A stretch of 6,953 nt of DNA from Pseudomonadota bacterium (lineage in GTDB: Bacteria; Pseudomonadota; Alphaproteobacteria; Sphingomonadales; Sphingomonadaceae). Position numbers and translations under genes: made by a program. Where the stretch lies: assembly GCA_023390675.1 (NCBI GenBank), contig JAEWCK010000333.1:1-6953 (forward strand), written 5' to 3'. Shown piece by piece: positions 1 to 6,371 of this stretch. The notes beneath the pieces are model-generated. The model was not told the origin of the DNA, did no database searches, and saw only the letters and a list, made by a program, of their open reading frames with translations. Numbering within the stretch: position 1 is the first letter of the stretch; every line of letters begins with the position of its first letter.

Positions 1-612
1 CCCCGCGTGGCGCAGACGATTCCCGTCGGCAACGGCGCGACGCTGCTCGCGCGGCGCGCCGACGTCCGCGCCGCCGAACGCCGTCTCGCTGCCGCCACTG
101 CGCGGGTCGGCGTCGCGACCGCGGACCTCTATCCCAATGTCTCGATCGGCGGATCGATCGGCTCGACGGCGAGCTCGCCCGGCGGGCTGTTCGAGCCTTC
201 GGGCTTCCGCGTCGGCATCGGGCCGCTCCTCTCGTTCAGCTTTCCCAACATGAGCGTCGCGCGTGCGCGGATCGCGCAGGCCGAAGCGGGTGCCGACGCC
301 GCGCTGGCGGAGTTCGACGGGACGTGGCTCGGCGCATTGCGCGACACCGAGACTGCGCTTTCGAACTATATCGCGGCGGGCCAGCGCACCGAGCGTCTGC
401 GCAGCGCGCGCGACGCGAGCGCGGAGGCGGCGCGGATCGCGCGGCTGCGCTATCGCGCGGGAGCCGAGAGCTTCCAGATCGTGCTCGACGCCGAGCGCTC
501 GCTCGCGGCGAACGAGCTGCTGCTCGCGCAGGCCGAGGCGCAGCTTTCGGATGCGACGGTGACGCTGTTCCTCGCGCTCGGCGGCGGCTGGCAGCAGGCG
601 CCCGCCGGCTAG
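1..612 (+). CDS. NodT/OprM-type outer-membrane efflux factor, C-terminal part
   Basis: This is the 3' part of an outer-membrane channel protein of the TolC/OEP superfamily. Such proteins form the trimeric exit duct of RND or MFS tripartite efflux pumps. The reading frame is open from base 1, so the true start lies outside the window, and 203 residues are visible. They open with the family hallmark RAAERRLAAATARVGVATAD followed by LYPNVS, the start of the second OEP repeat. A beta-strand-like stretch around GPLLSFSFPN follows, then a long helical coiled-coil segment (ALRDTETALSNY, then ARLRYRAGAESFQIVLDAER), ending in the usual LFLALGGGW tail. Full-length relatives have roughly 450-500 residues, so a bit under half is present. 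No pump partner is visible. The TAG stop overlaps the stop of the convergent GH28 gene. Family assignment is firm; the exported substrate cannot be inferred. Confidence 0.93.
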   Translation, partial: PRVAQTIPVGNGATLLARRADVRAAERRLAAATARVGVATADLYPNVSIGGSIGSTASSPGGLFEPSGFRVGIGPLLSFSFPNMSVARARIAQAEAGADAALAEFDGTWLGALRDTETALSNYIAAGQRTERLRSARDASAEAARIARLRYRAGAESFQIVLDAERSLAANELLLAQAEAQLSDATVTLFLALGGGWQQAPAG

Positions 613-2054
613 GGGCGCGGCGGAGGGTCGATCGTCGGCAGGCGCGAGACCACAGCGCCGTTGACCCGCACGCGCTCGAGCCGGAGGTCGCTGGTGTGGG
701 TCACCACGCTGGGCCCGGTGACGCCGTCGAACCGGCAATCGCGCAAGGTGATCGAGCCGATCGGCGCGCCGGGCAGCCCCTGGCTGTCGATCACGCGCGG
801 CGCCTTCGCCACGCGCAGCCGCTCGATGACGATGTTCGAGAGATGCGGGCGGAACCTGCCCTTGGCGCCTTCCTCGTAATTGAAGTCGCAGACGATCGCG
901 GCGCGGCCGACTTCGCCCACGGTGATGTCGCGATAATAGAAGTCCTCGAGGAAACCCCCGCGCAGCGCATTGTTCTTGAAGCGGATCGCGCAATCGAGGT
1001 CGGGCGAGCTCAGATTGCAGCGCTCGGCGAAGATGTTGCGCGCGCCGCCCGAGATCTGGCTGCCGACGGTGATTCCGCCATGGCCTTCCTTCATCGTGCA
1101 ATTGCGGATGACGATGTTCTGCGAAGGCGTGTTGAGGCGGCGGCCGTCGGCGTTGCGCCCCGAATTGACTGCGATGCAATCGTCGCCGGTGTCGAAGGTG
1201 CAGCCCTCGATCAGCATCATGTCGCAGCTCTCGGGGTCGCAGCCGTCGTTGTTGGGCCCGTGCCCCATGATGTCGAGCCCGCGCACGACGATGTTGCGGC
1301 AGAGCACCGGATGGACCTGCCAGAAGGGCGCGCCGCGCAGCTTGATGCCCTCGATCAGCACGCGGTCGCAATCATAGGGCTGGAGGAAGGCGGGGCGGAG
1401 ATAGTCGCCCTTGCCGAACACGCGCTGCTCGACGGGGATGAAATCCTCGGCCATCTGGAACAGCCGCGCACGCGCCGGGCGCTGGTCGGGCATGCCCTGC
1501 TTCCAGCCGTGATCGACGGTGCCGCCCCAAGGACCCTTCCAGCTCCACCAATGCTGCGCATCGGCCTGGCCGTCGAGAATGCCCTTGCCGGTGATCGCGA
1601 TGTTCTGCTGCCCGCGCGCATAGACGAGCGGCGAATAGTTCATCAGCTCGATCCCCTCCCAGCGCGTCCAGACGATCGGGTAGTCGGCGGGATCGGTCGA
1701 GAAACGGATCGTCGCACCCTCGACGACGTGGAGATTGACGTTCGACTTCAAGTGGATCGCGCCGGTGAACCAGATGCCCGCGGGCACGATTACGCGCCCG
1801 CCACCGGCATTGTGCGCGGCGTCGATCGCGGCGGCGAAGGCGGCGGTGTTGCGGAAGGTGCCGCCGGGCTGCGCGCCATAGGCCGTGATCGCGAAGTCGC
1901 GTTTGGGAAAGCTGGTCGGCTTGATCGAGCGGACGATCCAGTCGGCGCGGTCCCAAGGATCGAAGGACGCGGCGTGCGCGGCCGTCGGCAGCCCGACGGC
2001 GGGAAGCGCCGCTGCGGCACGGATCATCCCGCGCCGGCTCAAACCACCCTGCAT
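609..2054 (-). CDS. GH28 polygalacturonase-type glycoside hydrolase with Tat-like signal
   Basis: A 481-residue right-handed beta-helix enzyme of glycoside hydrolase family 28, expected to hydrolyse alpha-1,4-galacturonosyl linkages in pectin. The four GH28 active-site signatures are all readable: NND-GCD (N269, D270, D273), GDD (G290, D291, D292), GHG (H325 within EGHGGITVGS) and RxK (R358, K360 within IRFKNN). The 21-residue spacing from D270 to D291 equals that between the first and second catalytic aspartates of fungal endopolygalacturonase II. The N-terminus carries SRRGMIR (residues 6-12), a hydrophobic run and AHA near residue 28, which looks like a twin-arginine export signal. The ATG at 2054 follows an AGGAG (2062-2066) at 7-nt spacing, which fixes the start. 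It is the last gene of the operon, 17 nt after the GH3 stop. Endo versus exo action, or a rhamnogalacturonan or xylogalacturonan preference, cannot be read from motifs alone. Confidence 0.93.
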   Translation of the reverse strand: MQGGLSRRGMIRAAAALPAVGLPTAAHAASFDPWDRADWIVRSIKPTSFPKRDFAITAYGAQPGGTFRNTAAFAAAIDAAHNAGGGRVIVPAGIWFTGAIHLKSNVNLHVVEGATIRFSTDPADYPIVWTRWEGIELMNYSPLVYARGQQNIAITGKGILDGQADAQHWWSWKGPWGGTVDHGWKQGMPDQRPARARLFQMAEDFIPVEQRVFGKGDYLRPAFLQPYDCDRVLIEGIKLRGAPFWQVHPVLCRNIVVRGLDIMGHGPNNDGCDPESCDMMLIEGCTFDTGDDCIAVNSGRNADGRRLNTPSQNIVIRNCTMKEGHGGITVGSQISGGARNIFAERCNLSSPDLDCAIRFKNNALRGGFLEDFYYRDITVGEVGRAAIVCDFNYEEGAKGRFRPHLSNIVIERLRVAKAPRVIDSQGLPGAPIGSITLRDCRFDGVTGPSVVTHTSDLRLERVRVNGAVVSRLPTIDPPPRP

Positions 2055-2071
2055 CGCCCCTCTCCTCTTTT

Positions 2072-4684
2072 CTAGTTGGGCAGGTCCCTGGTCCCGGTAA
2101 CGCGAAGCTCCGCGGTCGCTCCGGGCGGGTTGCGTGCCGCATCGGGCTGGCCGCCGCCGATCCACAGATCGACGATCCCCGGCATGATGCTGCGCCTCCC
2201 CGCCGCATCGACCACGCTCATCGATCGCGGATCGAGGGCGAGGCGCACGTCGCGCGCTTCGCCGGCCTTCAGATGCACGCGCTGGAACCCCGCGAGCGCG
2301 CGAATCGGTGCGCCGGGAATGTCGCGCGAGACGTAGAGCTGGACGATCTCGTCGCCGTCGCGCGCGCCGGCGTTGGTGACGCGCACCGTGATTTCCGCGG
2401 GATCGCCCGCGCGGACGCTCGGTCTGGCGAGCACGGGTCGGGCATAGGTGAAGCGCGTGAAGCTGAGACCGTGGCCGAAGGGATAGAGGACCTCGCCCTT
2501 GAAATAGCGATAGGTGCGGTTCGCCATCGCATAATCGTCGAAGGCGGGAAGCTGGTCGGCGCTTTTGTAGAAGGTCACCGGCAGTCGGCCCGAGGGGCTG
2601 AAATCGCCCGCGATCAGCTCGGCGACCGCGCGGCCGCCCTCGCCGCCCGGATACCAGGCCTCGACGATCGCAGGCAGGTTGGCGTCGGCCCAGTTCACGC
2701 TCATTGCGCTGCCATTCATCAGCACGAGCACGACCGGCTTGCCGGTGGCATGGAGACGCTCGAGCAGCTTTTCCTGCGGCGCGGGCAAGTCGAGGCTGGT
2801 GCGGTCGCCGCCGGCGAAGCCCTCGGCATGGACGCGCATCTCCTCGCCTTCGAGCCGCGCAGTGAGCCCGCCCGCGAAGACCACCAGATCGGCATCCTTC
2901 GCCGCCGCCACCGCGGCATCGTCGCGCTGGCTGAAATTGCTCCACGACAGGCTCTGGTCGCCGCGCGAGCCGGTCTGGATCGCTTCGACGGTGATCGCAT
3001 AGGGATGCTTCGCCTCCAACGCGATCTCGCCATCGGCGATCGTCGCGGGATCGGCGGCGTCCCACGCGTTGACCACGATCTTGCCGTCGATGAGCACGCG
3101 ATAGCCCTGATCGCTGTTGAGGCGGAAGCGATAGGGCCCGGTCTCCTCGGGCAGGATATAGCCGCTCCAGCGGATCGAGCTCTGCCGCTCCTCGCGCACC
3201 GGGCGGCCCCAGCTGAAGCGGACGTTGGCATCGCTGCTCTTCTTCGCCGCACCGCCGAGCGCGGTGCCGGCGAACTGCTCTACCGTGAGCCCCGGCGCGG
3301 TGCAGCCCGCGTCGCGGCAGAAGGCGTTGTCGGGAACGCGCTTCATCGGCGCGCCGACCAGCCCCGTCCCTTCGACGAAACGGATCTCGGCGTCGGGGTA
3401 GCGCTCGCGCAGTCCCGCGAGCACGGTCACCGGATTCGAAGGCGTGCCGTTATAGTTGCCGACGAGCGCGTCGACATTGTCGGCGTTGGGGCCGATCACC
3501 GCGATGCGCTTCGGCGCGGCCCTGAGCGGAAGCAGCCCGTCATTCTTGAGCAGCACCAGCGAGGCGCGCGACACTTCGAGCGCGGCGGCGCGGTGCGCGG
3601 GCGTGTCGAAATCGGTCGCAGGGGTGGCGGCATGGGCTCCCGTGCCCGCCGGATCGAACATGCCGAGCCGGACGCGCGCCTCGAACAGCCGCCTGAGCGC
3701 GCGATCGAGGACCGCGGGCTTGAGCAGGCCCTGATTGACGGCCTCGACCACGACTTGAGGATCGGCGCCGCCGTTGAGGCTGAACTGGGTGCAGAACAGG
3801 TCGGTACCGGCATTCAGCGCCGCCGTGGCGGCTTCCTGCGGCGTCTTCACATAGCGGTGCGAGGTCTCGAGGAAGAAATCGGCGATCGCCGCGCAATCCG
3901 AGACGATATGGCCGTTGAAGCCCCATTGCCTGCGGATGCGCGCATCGAGCAGCGGGGATGCGCAGGCGGGCGCGCCGTCGATCGCATTATAGGCGCACAT
4001 TACTGCCTGCACCTGCCCTTCGGTCACCGCGGCACGGAAGGCGGGGAGATAGGTGTCCTCGAGATCGTGCGGCGACGGGTGGACGTCCTCGCGGTGGCGG
4101 TCGGCCTCGGGGCCGCTGTGGACCGCGAAGTGCTTGGCGGTGGCGATCACCCTGGGATGCGCGACGTCCTCGCCCTGCAGCCCGCGGATGAAGGCGACGC
4201 CGAAACGCGACGTGAGATAGGGATCCTCGCCGAAGGTCTCCTGCCCCCTGCCCCAGCGCGGATCGCGGAAGATGTTGATGTTGGGCGACCACACCGTGAG
4301 CCCACGATAGCGGTCGCTGCTGCCGTCGGGCTTCAGCGTGGCGCGGTATTTGGCGCGGAACTCGGTGGAGATGATGTCCGCCGCGCGATGGACCAGCGGC
4401 GTGTCCCACGTCGCGGCGAGGCCGATCGCCTGGGGGAAGACGGTGGCGACGTCCGCGCGGGCGACGCCGTGGAGTCCCTCGCTCCACCAATTATAGCCGG
4501 GCACGCCGAGCCGCGGGATCGCGGGTGCGACGTCCTTGAGCTGCGCGGCCTTTTCCTCGAGCGTCATCGCGGCGACGAGCGCGGCGGCGCGCCGCTCGGG
4601 AGTGAGCCTGGTGTCGCGCCACGGCGCCTCCTGCGCATGCGCGGTGCCGGCGAGGAGCAGCGTCGCGGCGAGCGCCCCCCTCAT
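2072..4684 (-). CDS. GH3 beta-glycosidase (beta-xylosidase-like) with inserted PA14 domain
   Basis: An 870-residue family 3 glycoside hydrolase that should remove non-reducing terminal beta-linked sugars. A Sec-type signal peptide (MRGALAATLLLAGTAHA, cut before Q18) implies export. The N-terminal barrel contains WSPNINIFRDPRWGRGQET (132-150), the substrate-binding KHFAVHSGPE (184-193) and GHIVSDCAAI, with D263 as predicted nucleophile. The second domain starts near residue 365. It is split by a PA14-like module at roughly 460-585 (RWSGYILPEETGPYRFRLNS, then RVLIDGKIVVNAW) and resumes with LTARLEGEEM, whose glutamates (612-615) include the likely acid/base. A fibronectin-III-like domain fills 750-870. 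SDC rather than SDW at the nucleophile and the KHFAVHSGPE block recall bacterial beta-xylosidases, some of which also carry PA14 insertions. Beta-glucosidase activity remains possible. The ATG at 4684 overlaps the lyase TGA as ATGA, suggesting translational coupling. An in-frame ATG at 4702 would add six residues ahead of the signal peptide and is less likely. Confidence 0.93.
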   Translation of the reverse strand: MRGALAATLLLAGTAHAQEAPWRDTRLTPERRAAALVAAMTLEEKAAQLKDVAPAIPRLGVPGYNWWSEGLHGVARADVATVFPQAIGLAATWDTPLVHRAADIISTEFRAKYRATLKPDGSSDRYRGLTVWSPNINIFRDPRWGRGQETFGEDPYLTSRFGVAFIRGLQGEDVAHPRVIATAKHFAVHSGPEADRHREDVHPSPHDLEDTYLPAFRAAVTEGQVQAVMCAYNAIDGAPACASPLLDARIRRQWGFNGHIVSDCAAIADFFLETSHRYVKTPQEAATAALNAGTDLFCTQFSLNGGADPQVVVEAVNQGLLKPAVLDRALRRLFEARVRLGMFDPAGTGAHAATPATDFDTPAHRAAALEVSRASLVLLKNDGLLPLRAAPKRIAVIGPNADNVDALVGNYNGTPSNPVTVLAGLRERYPDAEIRFVEGTGLVGAPMKRVPDNAFCRDAGCTAPGLTVEQFAGTALGGAAKKSSDANVRFSWGRPVREERQSSIRWSGYILPEETGPYRFRLNSDQGYRVLIDGKIVVNAWDAADPATIADGEIALEAKHPYAITVEAIQTGSRGDQSLSWSNFSQRDDAAVAAAKDADLVVFAGGLTARLEGEEMRVHAEGFAGGDRTSLDLPAPQEKLLERLHATGKPVVLVLMNGSAMSVNWADANLPAIVEAWYPGGEGGRAVAELIAGDFSPSGRLPVTFYKSADQLPAFDDYAMANRTYRYFKGEVLYPFGHGLSFTRFTYARPVLARPSVRAGDPAEITVRVTNAGARDGDEIVQLYVSRDIPGAPIRALAGFQRVHLKAGEARDVRLALDPRSMSVVDAAGRRSIMPGIVDLWIGGGQPDAARNPPGATAELRVTGTRDLPN

Positions 4685-5967
4685 TTCAGCCGCGCCGGCC
4701 ATTTGTCGTAGGCCGCGATCGCCTTCTGGGGACCGCTGCTGAACCAGCTATAGCCGTTGCGGCGCTCGAGGCTGAGTTCGTTGACGTCGTCGTGGATGGA
4801 CTTGTCGCGGTCGCCGAAGACCGGCTTGCCGGTGGCGATGTCGTAATAGCGCGACCAGATCGGGCCAGCGCCGGGTTTGGCGGTCAGTTTGCGGCCCTCC
4901 GGACCCGGTTTACCCTGCGTCCATTCGACATCGCGCAAGGCATGCGCGCGCAGCCATCCGACGCCATCATGCACGGCCGCGATCAGCCGCGGCGAAGGAT
5001 CGGGCTGCTTCATCAGGAAGATCAGCAGATCGGCGCTCTCGTAGCTCGACAGCGAGGCAGGCTCGAAATTGCGCGCGCCCGCGGGCTGCTCGGTAAGGGC
5101 ATCGTGCTGCTGGCCCCAGACCGTGCGCTTGCCGTCAATGACGACCTGCGTGTCGAGGATCAGCGCGACGCCCTTCGCGACCGCGGCGCGCGCCTGGGCC
5201 GCGAGATCCTCGGGGATCGCGGCATAGTCGCCCTGCCGCGCGCCGACGCTGGCGAGCACGGTCATCACGTCCGCCATCGCGTCGTCATTATAGGTGATCG
5301 CGTCGTGATAGCCGCCGTCGAGCGGATAGATTTGCGGCCAGCCGCCATTGGGGAATTGCGCGGTCAGCAGATAACGGATCCCCTTGAGCCAGGCGGCGCG
5401 ATACGCCCCGCCCTCCGCGCCCGGCGCCTGCGCCTGTACGCGCGCGAGGAAGCGGATCTCGGTGGTGGTGGCGTTGTTGTCGATCGTCCCGACATAGGCC
5501 CAGCTCTCGTCGGCGAGATCGGCGCGCGCATTGGCGGGGAGATGCTCGATCGGCACCCAGAACTGGCCGCGCTGGCGTGGGGGGCCGGTGCGGTCGACAT
5601 TCTTGCCCCAGCCGCCCGCCGGGGTCTGGAAGCTGACGATGACATCGGCGACATGCCGCGCCTCGGGGCTCGCATACCATTCGGCCGGATTGCCGAGCGG
5701 CATCCCCGATCCACCCGATTTCCCGGGCGGCGGCGCCTCGGGATAGGGCCCGTCTCCGCGCTCGGCGGCGAGCGCGGCCTTGTCGGCGGCCATCAGCGCG
5801 CGCGATTTGGCGAGGTAGGCGGTCCACGCCGCCTGCTTCTCCTTCGGAAGCGCCGCGATCCGCGCTTCGGTGATCGGCTGGGCGGCGGTCATGTGGCCGA
5901 TCACTTCAGCCATGGCCACCGGTGTCATCGCCACCGCCGCGATCAGCGCCCAACTACCCGCCCGCAT
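4681..5967 (-). CDS. PL10 pectate lyase, exported
   Basis: A 428-residue polysaccharide lyase family 10 protein, predicted to cleave polygalacturonate by calcium-dependent beta-elimination outside the cytoplasm. After a Sec-type signal (MRAGSWALIAAVAMTPVAMA, cut near residue 20) comes a helical linker of about 60 residues with a Pro/Gly-rich stretch. The (alpha/alpha) toroid begins near residue 96. Family landmarks are GGWGKNVD (118-125), TIDNNATTTEIRFLA (161-175), FPNGGWPQIYPLDGGYHDAI (205-224) with YNDDAM (226-231), EPASLSSYESADLL (302-315), and the C-terminal IWSRYYDIATGKPVF (370-384), DRD (386-388) and ERRNGYSWF (401-409). Conserved acids and arginines are present, but I have not mapped the catalytic arginine with certainty. 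Frame-compatible ATGs exist at 6078, 5973 and 5967. The GGGAGG at 5974-5979 stands 6 nt from 5967 and directly abuts 5973, so 5967 is preferred. It is the first gene of the three-gene operon. Confidence 0.92.
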   Translation of the reverse strand: MRAGSWALIAAVAMTPVAMAEVIGHMTAAQPITEARIAALPKEKQAAWTAYLAKSRALMAADKAALAAERGDGPYPEAPPPGKSGGSGMPLGNPAEWYASPEARHVADVIVSFQTPAGGWGKNVDRTGPPRQRGQFWVPIEHLPANARADLADESWAYVGTIDNNATTTEIRFLARVQAQAPGAEGGAYRAAWLKGIRYLLTAQFPNGGWPQIYPLDGGYHDAITYNDDAMADVMTVLASVGARQGDYAAIPEDLAAQARAAVAKGVALILDTQVVIDGKRTVWGQQHDALTEQPAGARNFEPASLSSYESADLLIFLMKQPDPSPRLIAAVHDGVGWLRAHALRDVEWTQGKPGPEGRKLTAKPGAGPIWSRYYDIATGKPVFGDRDKSIHDDVNELSLERRNGYSWFSSGPQKAIAAYDKWPARLK

Positions 5968-5973
5968 CCGCAT

Positions 5974-5979
5974 CCTCCC
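5974..5979 (-). promoter_or_regulatory. Shine-Dalgarno that decides the PL10 start
   Basis: On the minus strand the sequence reads GGGAGG-ATGCGG-ATG. The GGGAGG touches the first ATG (5973) with no spacer but lies an ideal 6 nt before the second ATG (5967). This favours 5967 as the start. The choice adds or removes only Met-Arg and does not change the signal peptide. Confidence 0.75.
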
Positions 5980-6002
5980 GATGACCGGCCTATTGCCGTG
6001 AA

Positions 6003-6016
6003 CGGTAACGCTAACA
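6003..6016 (-). promoter_or_regulatory. Candidate LacI-family operator (xyl-box-like) upstream of PL10
   Basis: The plus strand reads CGGTAACGCTAACA (TGTTAGCGTTACCG on the transcribed strand). Compared with the xylose-regulon box of Xanthomonas as I recall it, TGGTAGCGCTAACA, it agrees at 12 of 14 positions. It has the central CG dyad typical of LacI-family sites and is an imperfect palindrome. It lies 35 nt upstream of the lyase ATG, where a bound repressor would block transcription. A second short palindrome, CCGTGAACGG (5996-6005), overlaps its edge. A weak TTGCTG (6015-6020) followed at 17-18 nt by GGCAAT or GCAATA could be the promoter, but neither element is convincing. No regulator gene is in the window. 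Confidence 0.5.
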
Positions 6017-6053
6017 GCAAAGCGCGCGGAGCACAGCCGGAAAAGATGTGGGC

Positions 6054-6135
6054 GTGCGGTCGAGCCGCAGGCTCGCAAGCGCGAACGCGCGCCGGCCGGT
6101 CAGGCCGCCCCATCGGAGGCATTGCGCGAAGCGCG
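6054..6135. other. Palindrome-rich intergenic stretch between operon promoter and tRNA
   Basis: This GC-rich stretch contains several small inverted repeats in a row: CGAGCC-GCA-GGCTCG (6061-6075), GCGCGAACGCGC just after it, GGCC-GGTCA-GGCC, and GCGC-GAA-GCGC (6124-6134). No credible coding frame crosses it. It could be part of a dispersed palindromic repeat family, or simply structured spacer downstream of the tRNA and upstream of the operon promoter. A six-A run at 6150-6155 (six U on the minus-strand transcript), 4 nt past the tRNA CCA end, could assist tRNA transcript termination. Confidence 0.35.
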
Positions 6136-6159
6136 TCCGCCGCGAGATCAAAAAAGTAA

Positions 6160-6249
6160 TGGCGGAGAGGGTGGGATTCGAACCCACGTTACGGTTGCCC
6201 GTAAACCGCATTTCGAGTGCGGCGCATTCGACCTCTCTGCCACCTCTCC
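6160..6249 (-). tRNA. tRNA-Ser, anticodon CGA
   Basis: A 90-nt class II tRNA read on the minus strand. The acceptor arms GGAGAGG and CCTCTCC pair, followed by discriminator G and an encoded CCA (6160-6162). The anticodon stem CCGCA/TGCGG encloses the loop CTCGAAA, giving anticodon CGA, which decodes UCG serine codons. The long variable arm (ACGG-GCA-ACCGT) and the G discriminator are both serine-tRNA traits. The T-arm is GTGGG-TTCGAAT-CCCAC. UCG is a favoured serine codon in GC-rich genomes, so the gene should matter for decoding. It is flanked by 122 nt before hspQ (divergent) and lies upstream of the pectinase operon in the same orientation. Confidence 0.97.
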
Positions 6250-6336
6250 GCAGAGGCGAATATGGGCGCAAAGGAGCGCGCCGGCCGATAGAGGGCGGGC
6301 CCTTAGCGCAGCGAATCGCGGATCGCAAGCGGCGTG

Positions 6337-6365
6337 CTTGTACGCTCGCCGCAACGCACTAAATT
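6337..6365 (+). promoter_or_regulatory. Possible heat-shock-type promoter of hspQ
   Basis: CTTG (6337-6340) is followed after 18 nt by CTAAATT (6359-6365). This partly fits the alphaproteobacterial sigma-32 (RpoH) pattern, which I recall as CTTG, a 17-18 nt gap, then C-Y-TAT-n-T. The same bases can be read as a weak housekeeping promoter: TTGTAC, 16 nt, TAAATT. In either reading the transcript would start about at the ATG (6372). No Shine-Dalgarno is seen before that ATG, which fits a leaderless message. The match is partial and the call is tentative. Confidence 0.35.
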
Positions 6366-6371
6366 GATGCC

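Noticed and set aside
324..2075. 583-codon plus-strand open frame opposite GH28 and overlapping the efflux gene
   Set aside because: It runs through the real efflux frame and then antisense to GH28. Its composition is low-complexity, it has no recognisable motif, and it is a GC artefact.
609..3065. GH28 frame extended upstream to an 818-residue protein
   Set aside because: Residues before MQGGLSRRG are an out-of-frame reading of the GH3 gene. The ATG at 2054 has a good AGGAG and begins a signal peptide.
2273..4711. 812-codon plus-strand open frame exactly opposite the GH3 gene
   Set aside because: The translation is Arg/Ala/Gly/Asp-rich with no domain-like segments, and it mirrors a well-supported GH3 gene. 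High GC removes stop codons in the opposite frame, so length alone is no evidence.
5968..6078. Longer PL10 start at 6078
   Set aside because: It would put 37 unconserved residues before a good signal peptide and make the operator-like site coding. The GGGAGG points to 5967.
4792..6159. 455-codon plus-strand open frame opposite the PL10 gene
   Set aside because: Antisense shadow of a clear PL10 gene, with no ribosome site or family motif.
6011..6328. 105-codon minus-strand frame through the tRNA and intergenic palindromes
   Set aside because: It covers the tRNA and has no domain, and its composition reflects GC-rich spacer.
6048..6362. 104-codon plus-strand frame with the phrase RVGFEPTLRLPVNR across the tRNA
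   Set aside because: This peptide is the well-known spurious translation of the tRNA-Ser complement and is often mis-annotated as a protein. The tRNA structure is complete, so it is not a gene.
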